From Actinomadura opuntiae (GTDB lineage: Bacteria > Actinomycetota > Actinomycetes > Streptosporangiales > Streptosporangiaceae): a DNA stretch of 64,000 nucleotides. The notes below the pieces were generated by a model. It ran no database searches. It was not told the DNA's origin and saw only the letters and a program-made list of their open reading frames with translations. Positions 42,060-51,194 of the stretch are shown one piece after another (the first letter of the stretch is position 1; every line of letters begins with the position of its first letter). The stretch spans positions 124,001 to 188,000 of the forward strand of contig NZ_JASNWF010000011.1 of NCBI RefSeq assembly GCF_030283205.1, written 5' to 3'. Both the position numbers and the translations under genes were made by a program.

Positions 42060-43070
42060 TCAGTGGTCCCGGGAGGTGACGAACAGCGCGACGTCGCGGA
42101 ACTCGGTGCGGACCGCGTCGTCCATCTCCACGTCGCCGACGTACTTGCCGGCCAGCGCGACGCGGCGGTCCGCCTCGGCCTCGGCCCACGCGCGCCCGCC
42201 CGCGGCCTCGACCAGCCCGGCCATCTCCCGCAGGTCGGCCTCGGTGGGGTCGCCGGGCGCCGCGTACAGCTCGGCCAGCCGCGCCGACTCGGCGGTCCCG
42301 GCGGTCAGCGCCGCCACGACCGGCAGCGACTTCTTGCGGGCGCGCAGGTCCGACAGCACCGGCTTGCCGGTCGTCTCCGGGCTCCCCCAGATGCCGAGCA
42401 GATCGTCCACCAGCTGGAACGCCAGGCCCATCTCCGTGCCGTACCCGGTGAGGGCGGTGACCAGCTCCGCCGGCGCCTCGCCGAGCATCGCACCGATGGA
42501 GCAGGCGCAGGCCAACAGCGCGCCGGTCTTGTCGGACGCCATCGTCAGGCACTCCTCGAGCGTGACGTCGGCGCGCGTCTCGAACCCCATGTCGAGGGCC
42601 TGGCCGGAGATGAGCCGCTGGGTGGCGGCGGTCAGCGCCTCCGCGGCCCAGTGCGCGCCGCGGGTGTGCTGCTCCAGCAGCAGTTCCTCCGACAGGGCCA
42701 GCAGCGCGTCGCCGGCGAGGATCGCGGCCGCCGCGCCGAACACGGTCCAGGCGGCGGGGCGGTGCCGGCGGGTCCGGTCGCCGTCCATGATGTCGTCGTG
42801 CAGCAGCGAGAACGCGTGCACGAACTCCACCGCGAGCGCGCCGGGCAGGGCGTTCTGCGGCGGCGCGCCGGCGGCCCGTCCCGACAGCATCGCCAGCGCG
42901 GGGCGCAGCGCCTTGCCGCCGGCGGCGGCGGGCCGGCCGTCGGCGTCGGTCCAGCCGAGGTGGTAGGCGATCACGCGGCGGTTGGCCGGGTCGAGGCGGT
43001 CCACGCAGGCGCGCATCGCCTCCTCGACCAGGGCGCGGCCGTCGGTGATCGCGGCGGGGACGGCGGTCAT
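42060..43070 (-). CDS. Polyprenyl (farnesyl/geranylgeranyl) diphosphate synthase
   Basis: A 336-residue all-trans prenyl elongase. First Asp-rich motif LLHDDIMDGD (Asp92, Asp93, Asp96), second motif FQLVDDLLGIWG (Asp222, Asp223; the usual third Asp is Gly). GGKALRP and KTGALLACA are conserved. It should supply farnesyl diphosphate for squalene synthesis in this operon. The ATG overlaps the hpnE stop (ATGA), so the two are coupled. Confidence 0.9.
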   Translation of the reverse strand: MTAVPAAITDGRALVEEAMRACVDRLDPANRRVIAYHLGWTDADGRPAAAGGKALRPALAMLSGRAAGAPPQNALPGALAVEFVHAFSLLHDDIMDGDRTRRHRPAAWTVFGAAAAILAGDALLALSEELLLEQHTRGAHWAAEALTAATQRLISGQALDMGFETRADVTLEECLTMASDKTGALLACACSIGAMLGEAPAELVTALTGYGTEMGLAFQLVDDLLGIWGSPETTGKPVLSDLRARKKSLPVVAALTAGTAESARLAELYAAPGDPTEADLREMAGLVEAAGGRAWAEAEADRRVALAGKYVGDVEMDDAVRTEFRDVALFVTSRDH

Positions 43071-44398
43071 CGGCCGCTCACCCCGTCCAGGTGCCGCCGG
43101 ACCAGCCGGGCGGCGGTCAGTCCACTGCGCACTGCCCCCTCCATGGTGTCGGGCCAGCCCGTGTCGGTCCACGCGCCGGCGAGGAAGACGCCCGGCAGCC
43201 GGGTCGCGGACGCGGGACGCAGCGCGCCGCTGCCGGGGCTCTGGCGGAACGTCGCATGGCGTTCCCTGGTGACGAAGAAGTCGGTGAGGCGGGCCCGCCG
43301 GGCGGCCGGGAACAGCCGTTCCAGCTCGGGCAGGAACGCGGCGCGGACGTCGGCGGCGGGCGTGTCGATCCAGCCGTCGGCGGCCGACACCGACACTGCG
43401 AGGTACTGGCCGCGGTCGAGGCCGCTGATCTCGGTGCGGTCGAACACCCACTGCACGGGCGAGCCGATCGCCGCGGTGAACGGCAGGTCCATGACCGGCC
43501 GGTCGTAGACGGCGTGCACGTTGATGATCGGGCTGGAGCCGAGGCCGGCCCAGCGGTCCCGGTCCGGGCACGCCTGCGCCGGGACGAGCGGGGCCGCGGC
43601 GCGGTGCGGCACCGCGACGACGACGGCGTCCGCGGCGACCGGTTCGCCGTCGACCACGAGCTTGGGTCCGGCCTCGACCGCCGCGACCTTCGCCTTCAGG
43701 TGGATCCGGCCGCCGAGCTCCTGGAGCCGCCGCGCCGCGATCGCGCCGTGCAGCTCGCCGAGCGGGACGGTCGGGACGCCGATGTCGGCGGCGTCGGAGC
43801 GGCCGAGCAGCCCTTCCTTGCACACCATCGTCGCGGGGCCCATCGCGGCGTCGTCCACGCCGATGTTGAGCGCCGAGATCAGGAACAGCTCCCACAGCGC
43901 GGCGCGGGCGCGTTCGCGCTGGCCGTGGGCGGCCAGCCAGTCGCCCATGGCGATGCCGTCGAGCGCGGGGTCCTGCGGGTCGAGGCGCTGCAGGGCCAGC
44001 GACGCGCGCGCGACGCGCAGCCGGTCGCCCGGCGAGAGGAGCCGGTACCGGGCCAGCGCGGGCAGCAGGTGCAGCGGCCCGGGCGCCTTGGCCCGGCGCA
44101 GCCTCCCGGCCGGCCCGCCCGGGGTGAGGACGCGGACGTCGAGCCGGTCCTGGACGCGAACGCGGCCCTGCGCGCCGAGCCGCTCCAGCAGCCCGCGGTA
44201 GGCGGTGCAGCACTTCAGGAAGATGTGCTGGCCGTTGTCGACGGTCAGGCCGTCGCGGTCGAACGAGTGGGTGGCGCCTCCGAGCCGCGGACGCGCCTCG
44301 TAAAGGGTGGTCCGAACGCCCGATTCCTGGAGCGCCAACGCGGCGCTGATCCCGGCCAGCCCACCGCCGACGACGGCGACGTTCCCCGGCGGGCTCAC
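43067..44398 (-). CDS. hpnE: Hydroxysqualene dehydroxylase (FAD amine-oxidase fold)
   Basis: A 443-residue flavoenzyme that turns hydroxysqualene into squalene in the HpnCDE route. N-terminal dinucleotide motif VAVVGGGLAGISAALALQ, then YEARPRLGGATHSF and DNGQHIFLKCCTAY, a family block. The C-terminal FAD contact is GVFLAGAWTDTGWPDTMEG. The GTG start at 44,398 overlaps the hpnD stop (GTGA). Confidence 0.92.
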   Translation of the reverse strand: MSPPGNVAVVGGGLAGISAALALQESGVRTTLYEARPRLGGATHSFDRDGLTVDNGQHIFLKCCTAYRGLLERLGAQGRVRVQDRLDVRVLTPGGPAGRLRRAKAPGPLHLLPALARYRLLSPGDRLRVARASLALQRLDPQDPALDGIAMGDWLAAHGQRERARAALWELFLISALNIGVDDAAMGPATMVCKEGLLGRSDAADIGVPTVPLGELHGAIAARRLQELGGRIHLKAKVAAVEAGPKLVVDGEPVAADAVVVAVPHRAAAPLVPAQACPDRDRWAGLGSSPIINVHAVYDRPVMDLPFTAAIGSPVQWVFDRTEISGLDRGQYLAVSVSAADGWIDTPAADVRAAFLPELERLFPAARRARLTDFFVTRERHATFRQSPGSGALRPASATRLPGVFLAGAWTDTGWPDTMEGAVRSGLTAARLVRRHLDGVSGR

Positions 44399-45258
44399 CG
44401 CCGTATCCCCGTGAGCGCCGCCGCGGCGACGGCGACCTTCTCCCGGGTGGGCAGCGACATGCGGGTCCGGAGCGCGGTCTGCGGGTCGGCGGTGATGCGC
44501 CGCAGCAGCCGCCGGTAGATGCCCGCCATGGTCCCCGTGCACGCGGCGCTGCGCCGGTCGAGCATCGGCAGCAGCCGCAGCCCGGTGCCGTACCACTCCC
44601 CCGCGCGGGCCGCCTGGAACCGGATCAGGTCGGCCAGCTGCTCCGGCGGGTCGGTGAACCGGCCGGAGGCGTCCTGGTCGAGGGTGCAGCCGAACTTGGC
44701 GAGGTCCTTGGCCGGCAGGTAGACGCGGCCGCCGAGCCGGTCCTCGCGCACGTCGCGCAGGATGTTGGTCAGCTGCAGCGCGACGCCGAGCGCGTCCGCG
44801 CGGGCGCGGGCCGCGCGCAGGTCGCCGCGGGTGCCGAACACGCCGAGCGACAGGCGGCCGACCGAGCCGGCCACGCACCGGCAGTACCAGAGCAGGTCGT
44901 CGAAGGTGTCGTAGGCCGCGCCGCGGACGTCGGCCTCGCAGCCGTCGATCAGCTCGCCGAACGCCTCCAGCGGGATCGGCATGCGGTGCGCCGCGTCCGC
45001 CAGCGCCACCAGCACCGGGTCGTCCGGGTGGGCGTCCAAGGCGGCGAGCCGCTCGCGCTCGGCCGCCAGCGCGGCCAGCCTCGCATCGGGAGGCGCGTCG
45101 TTGTCGTCGCCGATGTCGTCGATCCGCCGGGCGAAGGCGTAGACGGCGCTGAGCGCGCGGCGTTTCGGCGGGGGCAGGAGGCGGATCCCGTACGAGAAGT
45201 TGCGCGCCTGCGACCGGACGACCTGTTCACAGTGCCGGTAGGCGCCGGCTGCGTCCAT
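44395..45258 (-). CDS. hpnD: Presqualene diphosphate synthase
   Basis: A 287-residue trans-isoprenyl diphosphate synthase (head-to-head). Asp-rich motifs are ARRIDDIGDD and LRDVREDRLGGRVYLP. It condenses two farnesyl diphosphates to presqualene diphosphate. The ATG at 45,258 has GGAGATGG just upstream and lies 32 bases inside hpnC. Sequence resemblance to hpnC shows that they are old paralogues. Confidence 0.92.
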   Translation of the reverse strand: MDAAGAYRHCEQVVRSQARNFSYGIRLLPPPKRRALSAVYAFARRIDDIGDDNDAPPDARLAALAAERERLAALDAHPDDPVLVALADAAHRMPIPLEAFGELIDGCEADVRGAAYDTFDDLLWYCRCVAGSVGRLSLGVFGTRGDLRAARARADALGVALQLTNILRDVREDRLGGRVYLPAKDLAKFGCTLDQDASGRFTDPPEQLADLIRFQAARAGEWYGTGLRLLPMLDRRSAACTGTMAGIYRRLLRRITADPQTALRTRMSLPTREKVAVAAAALTGIRR

Positions 45259-46117
45259 CCCATCTCCTTCCCAACATCCGCGACCACTCGGCGAGCAGCC
45301 GCCTCTTCCCCGGGCGTGGCGGGCCTTCCAGGACGTCGTAGGCGCGGCGGTCGAGCGCCGCCAGGGCCGCGAAGCCGCCCGCCGCGTACCCCGCCACGGC
45401 GACGCGCGCGAAACCCGGAAGGCTCCGGACGAGAGGCGCCCCTTCGGCGAGCAGCCGTCCTGCCCTTCCCGCCTGGAGGGCGATGACACCGCGCAGGCGG
45501 GTCGGGGTCGCGGCGGCGCGGAAGTCCTCGTCGGTGCAGCCGAACCGGCGCAGGTCGTCCGCCGGCAGGTAGACCCGGCCGTTGCGGTGGTCCTCGCCGA
45601 CGTCCTGGCAGTGCTCGATGACCTGCAGCGCCGAGCAGATCCGGTCGGACAGGCGCAGCCGCGCCGGGGTGGCGGCGCCGAAGACGTGCAGGACGATGTG
45701 CCCGACCGGATCGGCCGACAGCGTGCAGTACTCCAGCAGTTCGTCGAAGGTCCCGTAATGGGTGACGACCTGGTCCCGGCGGTTCGCCTGCACTAGCCGC
45801 CGGAACGGCTCGGCGGGGATCCGGCACTCGTGGACGGTGCGGGCCAGCGCGCGCATGACCGGGATCTCGGGGACGCCGCCGGCGTAGATCCGGTCGAGGT
45901 CGCGGTCGACGAGGTCGAGCAGGCCGGTGCGCTCATCCGGCGGCGCCTCGTCGCCGATGTCGTCGACGAGCCGGGCGTAGCCGTAGACGTCGAGCAGGTG
46001 CGCCCGGTGCCGGGCGGGAAGGAGCCGGGCGGCCACCGGGAAGTTCTCCCTGGCCTGCAGGCGGTTCCGGATCTGGCGTTCGTAGGTCTCGTTCCATAAG
46101 CGCTCGCTGATGGACAT
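45227..46117 (-). CDS. hpnC: HpnC hydroxysqualene synthase
   Basis: A 296-residue member of the squalene/phytoene synthase fold. ENFPVAARLLPARHRAHLLD, RLVDDIGDE and QDVGEDHRNGRVYLP are the substrate-binding motifs. It converts presqualene diphosphate to hydroxysqualene. First gene of the operon; AAGGAAA precedes the ATG. The 123-base gap to the divergent PAP2 fusion contains the AT-rich ATCATATATATGTGTATAGG and must hold both promoters. Confidence 0.92.
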   Translation of the reverse strand: MSISERLWNETYERQIRNRLQARENFPVAARLLPARHRAHLLDVYGYARLVDDIGDEAPPDERTGLLDLVDRDLDRIYAGGVPEIPVMRALARTVHECRIPAEPFRRLVQANRRDQVVTHYGTFDELLEYCTLSADPVGHIVLHVFGAATPARLRLSDRICSALQVIEHCQDVGEDHRNGRVYLPADDLRRFGCTDEDFRAAATPTRLRGVIALQAGRAGRLLAEGAPLVRSLPGFARVAVAGYAAGGFAALAALDRRAYDVLEGPPRPGKRRLLAEWSRMLGRRWDGRSRRLPAL

Positions 46118-46240
46118 CGTTTCCTTCGGGGGCGGCGCGCGGGGCGGTGCGGCGCTCTGCCGGTCGCAGTGATCCCCATAACCCCGTCGATCGCCTGGTA
46201 AACGCGAAACCGATCATATATATGTGTATAGGCCAAGTTT

Positions 46241-48325
46241 TTGGGTTACTACTGGTTAGTGACCCCAGAAGCCGACCCCTCCGCGCCTGCGGGCCACCGC
46301 CCGCCGCTCGCGCGCGAACTCGCGTTCGGGCTGTCGCTCTTCGCCCTCTACGCCGTCGCCGCCGCCTTCCCGGTCGGCGACCGGCGCGCCGCGGCCGCCG
46401 ACCACGGCCGGCAGCTCTACGACCTCGAGCGGACGCTGCACATCGCCGCCGAGCGGCCGCTCAACGACTGGCTCGCCTCGCACCGCACCGTCGCCGTGGC
46501 CGCGAACTACGAGTACGCCGCCGTCTACCTGGTCAGCACGCTGGGGCTGCTGGCCTGGCTGTACCGCCGGCGGCCCGAGCGCTACCGGGTCGCCCGCACC
46601 TCCTTCGCGCTGATCAACGTGATCGGCGCGGTCTGCTTCGCGTTATGGCCGGTGGCGCCGCCGCGCCTGGTGCCCGACCTCGGCTTCGTCGACACCGTCC
46701 TGGACCACGGCACCTGGGGGTCGTGGGGCAGCCCCGTGGTCGACCACGCCGACCGGCTGGCGGCCATGCCGTCGCTGCACGTCGCGTGGGCGCTGTGGGT
46801 CAGCGTGGAGCTGGCCCGGCTGTCGGTGCGCCGCTGGCTGCAGGCGGCGAGCCTGCTGCACGTCTTCGTGACGCTCTACGTCATCATGGCGACCGCCAAC
46901 CACTACCTGCTGGACGCGGCCGGAGCGGTCGCCGTGGTCTGGTTCGCCTACGTCGTGACCGACCGCGACTCCGGCCGGCCGCACGTCCCGATCGTCCCGC
47001 CGGAGGACGCGTTCTTCCTGGCCGTCGAGTCGGACCGGGCGCCGCAGCACGTCGGCGGGCTGATCTTCCTGGACGCGCCGGACGGGTCGCCGAGCCGGGA
47101 GGACCTGATCGCGACGCTGCGCGGCAAGCTGGACGAGCTGCCCCGGCTGCGCCAGCGGCTGTCGCCCCCGTCCCGGCTGCGGCGGCGCCGCTGGGTCGCG
47201 CACCCGGTGATCGACTGGGACTGGCACGTCCGCGAGACGACGCTGCCCGAGCCCGGCGACACCGCCCTCAACGCGCTGGTCGCCGCGCTGCAGGGCGAGC
47301 CGCTGCCGCGCGACCGGCCGATGTGGCGGATGATCGCGGTGCGCGGCTACGCCCCCGACCGGGCCGCGGTGGTCTTCCTGATGCACCATGTCGTCGCCGA
47401 CGGCATGGGCGTGATCACGCACGTGCTGCGGATGCTGACGCCGCCGGACGCGCTGCCGGTCGCGGGCGCCGGGCCGTCGGCCGCGCGCCGCGCCCTCGCC
47501 ACGGTCGCCGGGATCGCGCAGCTGGCGACCGAGTCCCGGCAGCGGACCCGGCTGCCCTCGACCGGCACCGGGGAGCGGGTCTTCGGCACCTTCCGGCTGC
47601 CGATGCCGGCGGTCCGCGACCTCGCCCGCAGGCACGGCGTCCGGGTGACGGACGTGGTGCTGTGCGCGCTGGCCGGCGGGCTGCGGCGGGTCGGCCCGAT
47701 GCCCGCGGGGTCCGAGGGCGGGCGCGTCCTGCGGGTCGCGGTGCCGCTGATGACGGGCGGCCCCGAGGTGCCGCCCGAGGGCAACCACACCTCCGCGGTC
47801 ATGGTGGACCTGCCGTACGGGCCGATGTCGGAGGTCGAGCGGCTGCGCACGCTCGCCGCCGCGACCCGCCGGCTGCGGTCCGGCACCCGCGCGCTGGCCT
47901 CGGCCTTCGTGATGCAGCGGGCGTCGCGGGCCCTGCCGCCGGTGCTGCACGACGCGTTCGCGCGGACCGTGTACGGCGACCGGACGTTCCAGGCGATCGC
48001 CACGAACCTCCCGGGTTCCAACACCCCGACGCGGCTGGCCGGCGCGCCGCTGGCCGTGGCGCACCCGATCGTCCCGACCGGGCCCGGCGCGCCGCTCGCG
48101 GTCGGCGCGCTCGGCTGGAGCGGGATGCTGAACCTCGGGATCAGCGCGGAGGCGACCCTGCTGGACGACGTCGACGCGCTCTGCCGGGCCATGCGCGACG
48201 TCATCGAGGAGCTCGGCGCTGCCGACGTCCCGGAGCGGCCGGGGCCGGCAGAGCCGCCGGGGCCGCCGGGGCCGGCCGGGGCCCGCCCGGCGCGCGGGCG
48301 CGGCGGGCCGTCCGTCCGCGGATGA
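46241..48325 (+). CDS. PAP2/inositolphosphotransferase-like domain fused to wax-ester synthase/DGAT-like acyltransferase
   Basis: A 694-residue two-domain membrane protein. Residues 20-250 hold six hydrophobic segments and the PAP2-type active site: MPSLHVAW (His180) and ANHYLLDA with His and Asp. Residues 255-660 are a WS/DGAT (condensation-fold) domain with HHVVADG (His382-Asp387), PPEDAFFLAVES at its start and NLPGSNTPTRLAG near the end. The last 40 residues are Pro/Gly/Ala-rich. I keep the TTG at 46,241; a GTG at 46,259 is equally possible, and neither has a clear ribosome binding site. Divergent from the hopanoid operon. I infer lipid dephosphorylation coupled to acyl transfer. Confidence 0.85.
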   Translation: MGYYWLVTPEADPSAPAGHRPPLARELAFGLSLFALYAVAAAFPVGDRRAAAADHGRQLYDLERTLHIAAERPLNDWLASHRTVAVAANYEYAAVYLVSTLGLLAWLYRRRPERYRVARTSFALINVIGAVCFALWPVAPPRLVPDLGFVDTVLDHGTWGSWGSPVVDHADRLAAMPSLHVAWALWVSVELARLSVRRWLQAASLLHVFVTLYVIMATANHYLLDAAGAVAVVWFAYVVTDRDSGRPHVPIVPPEDAFFLAVESDRAPQHVGGLIFLDAPDGSPSREDLIATLRGKLDELPRLRQRLSPPSRLRRRRWVAHPVIDWDWHVRETTLPEPGDTALNALVAALQGEPLPRDRPMWRMIAVRGYAPDRAAVVFLMHHVVADGMGVITHVLRMLTPPDALPVAGAGPSAARRALATVAGIAQLATESRQRTRLPSTGTGERVFGTFRLPMPAVRDLARRHGVRVTDVVLCALAGGLRRVGPMPAGSEGGRVLRVAVPLMTGGPEVPPEGNHTSAVMVDLPYGPMSEVERLRTLAAATRRLRSGTRALASAFVMQRASRALPPVLHDAFARTVYGDRTFQAIATNLPGSNTPTRLAGAPLAVAHPIVPTGPGAPLAVGALGWSGMLNLGISAEATLLDDVDALCRAMRDVIEELGAADVPERPGPAEPPGPPGPAGARPARGRGGPSVRG

Positions 48326-48337
48326 GCAGGGTTTTGC

Positions 48338-48368
48338 GGCCGGGATGCCCGCACCTTCCCGGCCTTTT
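48338..48368 (+). terminator. Rho-independent terminator after the PAP2 fusion gene
   Basis: GGCCGGGA pairs with TCCCGGCC over an 11-base loop, followed immediately by TTTT. It lies 12 bases after the stop codon. Confidence 0.75.
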
Positions 48369-48392
48369 GCCCTGAATGGATAGATATGAGAG

Positions 48393-49598
48393 ATGGCCGA
48401 GATCGACCTGTCGGCGGTCTTCGAGGCGATGCCGGTCGCCTGCGCGGTGCTCACGCCCGGCCTGCGGTACGTCGCGGTCAACCGGGCCTATGAACGGCTC
48501 TCCGGGCACTCCCGCGACGGGCTGGTCGGCCGGCCCTTCTACGAGGTGTTCCCGGGCGGCCCCGGCGGGGAGGGCATGGCCGAGGTGCGCGCGTCCCTGG
48601 AACGGGTGGCGGCGTCGGGCGAGATCGACATCATGCCGCTCCAGCGCTACGACATCGAGATCCCCGGCCGCGCCGGGGCGTTCGAGGAGCGGTACTGGAG
48701 CATCCGCAACGCTCCCCTGCCGGCCCCGGATGGCACGGTCGTCGCCCTCATCCACCGGGCGGAGGAGGTGACCTCCTACATCCGGCAGCTGCGCACGGCG
48801 CGGGCGCACGGGCAGTCGCCGGCGGACCGGGTCGAGGCGGTGGAGGCCGAGCTGTTCGCCCGGACCCGCGAGCTCGAGGAGGTCAACCAGCGGCTGCACC
48901 GGGCGCGCGAGGAGGAGGGCCGGGCGAACGCCGCGATGCGCGAGGCGCTGCGGCGCCAGCAGCAGGCGGTGGCCGACACCTCGCACGACCTGCGCGCACC
49001 GCTCACCGGGCTGCAGACCCGCCTGCAGCTCGCGCTCGCCGACCCGGACGCCGACTCGCGCGCGATCCTGCACGCGGCGCTGCACGACGCCGACCGGCTC
49101 GGCGCCATCGTCTCGGACCTGCTGGAGCTCGCCCGGCTGGAGGCGGGCGTGCCGGTCAGGACCGAGACCGTCGACCTGGCCCGGCTCGTGGAGGACGAGC
49201 TGGCCGGCCGCGATCCCGCCGTGGCCGTCACGACGCGCCTGGAGCGCGGGCTGGAGGTGGAGGGCTCGACCGTCCGGCTGGCGCGGCTGCTGCGCAACCT
49301 GGTGTCCAACGCCGAGCGCCACGCCGGGGCTCACGTGGAGGTCGCGCTGGGCCGCCAGGGCGGCGACGCCGTCCTGGAGGTGGTCGACGACGGTCCCGGC
49401 ATCCCGGCCGGCGAGCGGGAGGCGATCTTCCGCCGGTTCTACCGCCGTCCCGACGCGCGCGACGCCGACCCGCACGGCACCGGGCTCGGGCTGGCGATCG
49501 CCCGCCAGATCGCCGACGCCCACGCGGGCACCCTGCACGTCGCCGACCGGCCGTCCGGCACCTGCATGGTCGTGCGCCTCCCCCTGTGCGGCGCGTAG
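48393..49598 (+). CDS. PAS-domain sensor histidine kinase
   Basis: A 401-residue soluble histidine kinase. An N-terminal PAS domain (about 5-130; VFEAMPVACAVLTPGLRYVA, GRPFYEVFPG), a coiled coil (about 145-195, RTRELEEVNQRLHRAREEEG), the H-box DTSHDLRAPLTGL, and the ATPase domain with N-box NLVSNAERHA, DDGPGIP and GTGLGLAIA. No membrane helix is present, so it senses an internal signal. No response regulator lies nearby, so it is an orphan kinase. Confidence 0.88.
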   Translation: MAEIDLSAVFEAMPVACAVLTPGLRYVAVNRAYERLSGHSRDGLVGRPFYEVFPGGPGGEGMAEVRASLERVAASGEIDIMPLQRYDIEIPGRAGAFEERYWSIRNAPLPAPDGTVVALIHRAEEVTSYIRQLRTARAHGQSPADRVEAVEAELFARTRELEEVNQRLHRAREEEGRANAAMREALRRQQQAVADTSHDLRAPLTGLQTRLQLALADPDADSRAILHAALHDADRLGAIVSDLLELARLEAGVPVRTETVDLARLVEDELAGRDPAVAVTTRLERGLEVEGSTVRLARLLRNLVSNAERHAGAHVEVALGRQGGDAVLEVVDDGPGIPAGEREAIFRRFYRRPDARDADPHGTGLGLAIARQIADAHAGTLHVADRPSGTCMVVRLPLCGA

Positions 49599-49690
49599 CG
49601 CCGGCCGCGACGCAGCAGGCCGGACGCGTTACGGACGCGTCTGTGCGGGCAGTGTCGACCTGTGCTGACCGAGCCGGTTGGAGGGCCGCG

Positions 49691-50719
49691 ATGAAGTACG
49701 GGATCGACAGTGGCAGCGTCGTCGTGATCACCGGTGCCAGCGGAGGCATCGGCCGTGCGACGGCACGGGCGTTCGGCGGCCGCGGTGCCAAGGTCGCCCT
49801 GCTGGCCCGCGGCGAGGAGGGGCTGGACGGCGCCGCCGCCGACGTCGAGAAGGCCGGCGGGCGGGCGCTGCCGCTCAGCGTCGACGTCGCCGACAACGAC
49901 CGGGTGGAGGAGGCCGCGCAGCGCGTCGAGGACGAGCTCGGCCCCATCGACGCGTGGGTGAACGTGGCCTTCTCGTCGGTCTTCGCGCCGTTCTGGGAGA
50001 TCGAGCCGGACGAGTTCAAGCGCATCACCGAGGTCACCTACCTCGGCTACGTCAACGGGACCCGGGCGGCGCTCAAGCGGATGATCCCGCGCGACCGCGG
50101 CGTGATCGTCCAGTGCGGGTCGGCGCTGGCGTACCGGGGCATCCCGCTGCAGAGCGGGTACTGCGGCGCCAAGCACGCGATCCAGGGCCTGCACGACTCG
50201 CTGCGGGCCGAGCTGCTGCACGAGCACCCGAACGTCAGGGTGACGATGGTGGAGATGCCCGGCGTCAACACCCCGCAGTTCAACTGGGTGCTGTCGCGGC
50301 TGCCGCGCCGCGCGCAGCCGGTCCCGCCCATCTACCAGCCGGAGATCGCGGCGAACGCGCTGCTGTACGCGGCGGAGCATCCGCGGCGCCGGGAGTACTG
50401 GGTCGGCGGGAGCACGGTCGGCACGCTCATCGCCAACAAGTTCGCCGCGGGCCTGCTCGACCGCTACCTGGCCCGGACGGCGTTCAAGTCGCAGCAGACC
50501 GAGCAGAGGACCCCGCCCGACCAGGCGGCGAACCTGTGGGAGCCGGCCGACGGCGCCGGCGGCCACGACTACGGCGCGCACGGCAGGTTCGACGACGAGG
50601 CGCACCCCCGCAGCCCTCAGCTGTGGGCGACGCAGCACAAGTACCTGGTCGGCGCGGCCACCGCCGGGGCCGCCGCCACGGGTGCCGCGGTGGGTGCCGC
50701 GAAGCTGCTGCGCCGATGA
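49691..50719 (+). CDS. Short-chain dehydrogenase/reductase with C-terminal extension
   Basis: A 342-residue SDR. The nucleotide motif is TGASGGIGRATA, the catalytic Tyr-Lys pair is SGYCGAKHA, with Ser in QCGSALAY and Asn replaced in the WVNVAFSS strand. After the ~250-residue core, about 70 residues rich in Pro/Asp (PPDQAANLWEPADG) lead to a small hydrophobic Ala/Gly end (VGAATAGAAATGAAVGAAKL), which could anchor it to the membrane. The substrate is unknown. The start follows GGAGGGCCGCG. Confidence 0.86.
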   Translation: MKYGIDSGSVVVITGASGGIGRATARAFGGRGAKVALLARGEEGLDGAAADVEKAGGRALPLSVDVADNDRVEEAAQRVEDELGPIDAWVNVAFSSVFAPFWEIEPDEFKRITEVTYLGYVNGTRAALKRMIPRDRGVIVQCGSALAYRGIPLQSGYCGAKHAIQGLHDSLRAELLHEHPNVRVTMVEMPGVNTPQFNWVLSRLPRRAQPVPPIYQPEIAANALLYAAEHPRRREYWVGGSTVGTLIANKFAAGLLDRYLARTAFKSQQTEQRTPPDQAANLWEPADGAGGHDYGAHGRFDDEAHPRSPQLWATQHKYLVGAATAGAAATGAAVGAAKLLRR

Positions 50720-50758
50720 TCCCCTAGGGTGCCTGGGGAACGATCGGAGGTAGTGCAC

Positions 50759-51124
50759 ATGGGGGCGGCTGGTGACGTACCGGTCGGCGGAGCGAGCTTC
50801 GGCGTCGCCGAGCACGACGGCTGGACGGTGGTGTCGGTGGCGGGCGAGCTCGATCTCGCCACGGCCGGGACGCTGGACGAGCATCTGACGTCGGCGATCG
50901 GCACGGACGGGCCGCCCCGGGTGGTGGTGGACGTGACCCGCATGACGTTCTGCGACTCGTCGGGGCTGAACGTGCTGATCCGCGCGAGCAAGCGGATCGC
51001 CGCGATGCGCGGCCGGTTCGTCCTGGTGCGCCCGACCGAGCGGGTCCGCAACGTGCTGCGGGTCACCGGCCTGGAACGCGTCTTCGACATCCGCGACGAG
51101 CTGCCCGCGTCCGGGCGCGGCTGA
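50759..51124 (+). CDS. STAS-domain anti-sigma factor antagonist
   Basis: A 121-residue SpoIIAA/RsbV-like protein. WTVVSVAGELDLATAGTLDE and RMTFCDSSGLNVLI are the family motifs; the serine in DSSGL is the site an anti-sigma kinase would phosphorylate. GGAGG lies ten bases before the ATG. Such proteins free sigma factors of the SigB/SigF type, so the sigma gene at 38,038 is a possible, unproven target. Confidence 0.88.
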   Translation: MGAAGDVPVGGASFGVAEHDGWTVVSVAGELDLATAGTLDEHLTSAIGTDGPPRVVVDVTRMTFCDSSGLNVLIRASKRIAAMRGRFVLVRPTERVRNVLRVTGLERVFDIRDELPASGRG

Positions 51125-51194
51125 CCGCGCCCGGACGGCGGGCCAGGACGGCGGGCCAGGACGGCGAGCCCCCGTCATGCCGTCCTGCGCAGGG

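Noticed and set aside
39028..48325. Carotenoid or other terpene cluster instead of hopanoid
   Set aside because: The two prenyl-condensing genes resemble phytoene synthase, but shc, hpnE and hpnH are present and no phytoene desaturase or cyclase is, so the hopanoid reading is clear.
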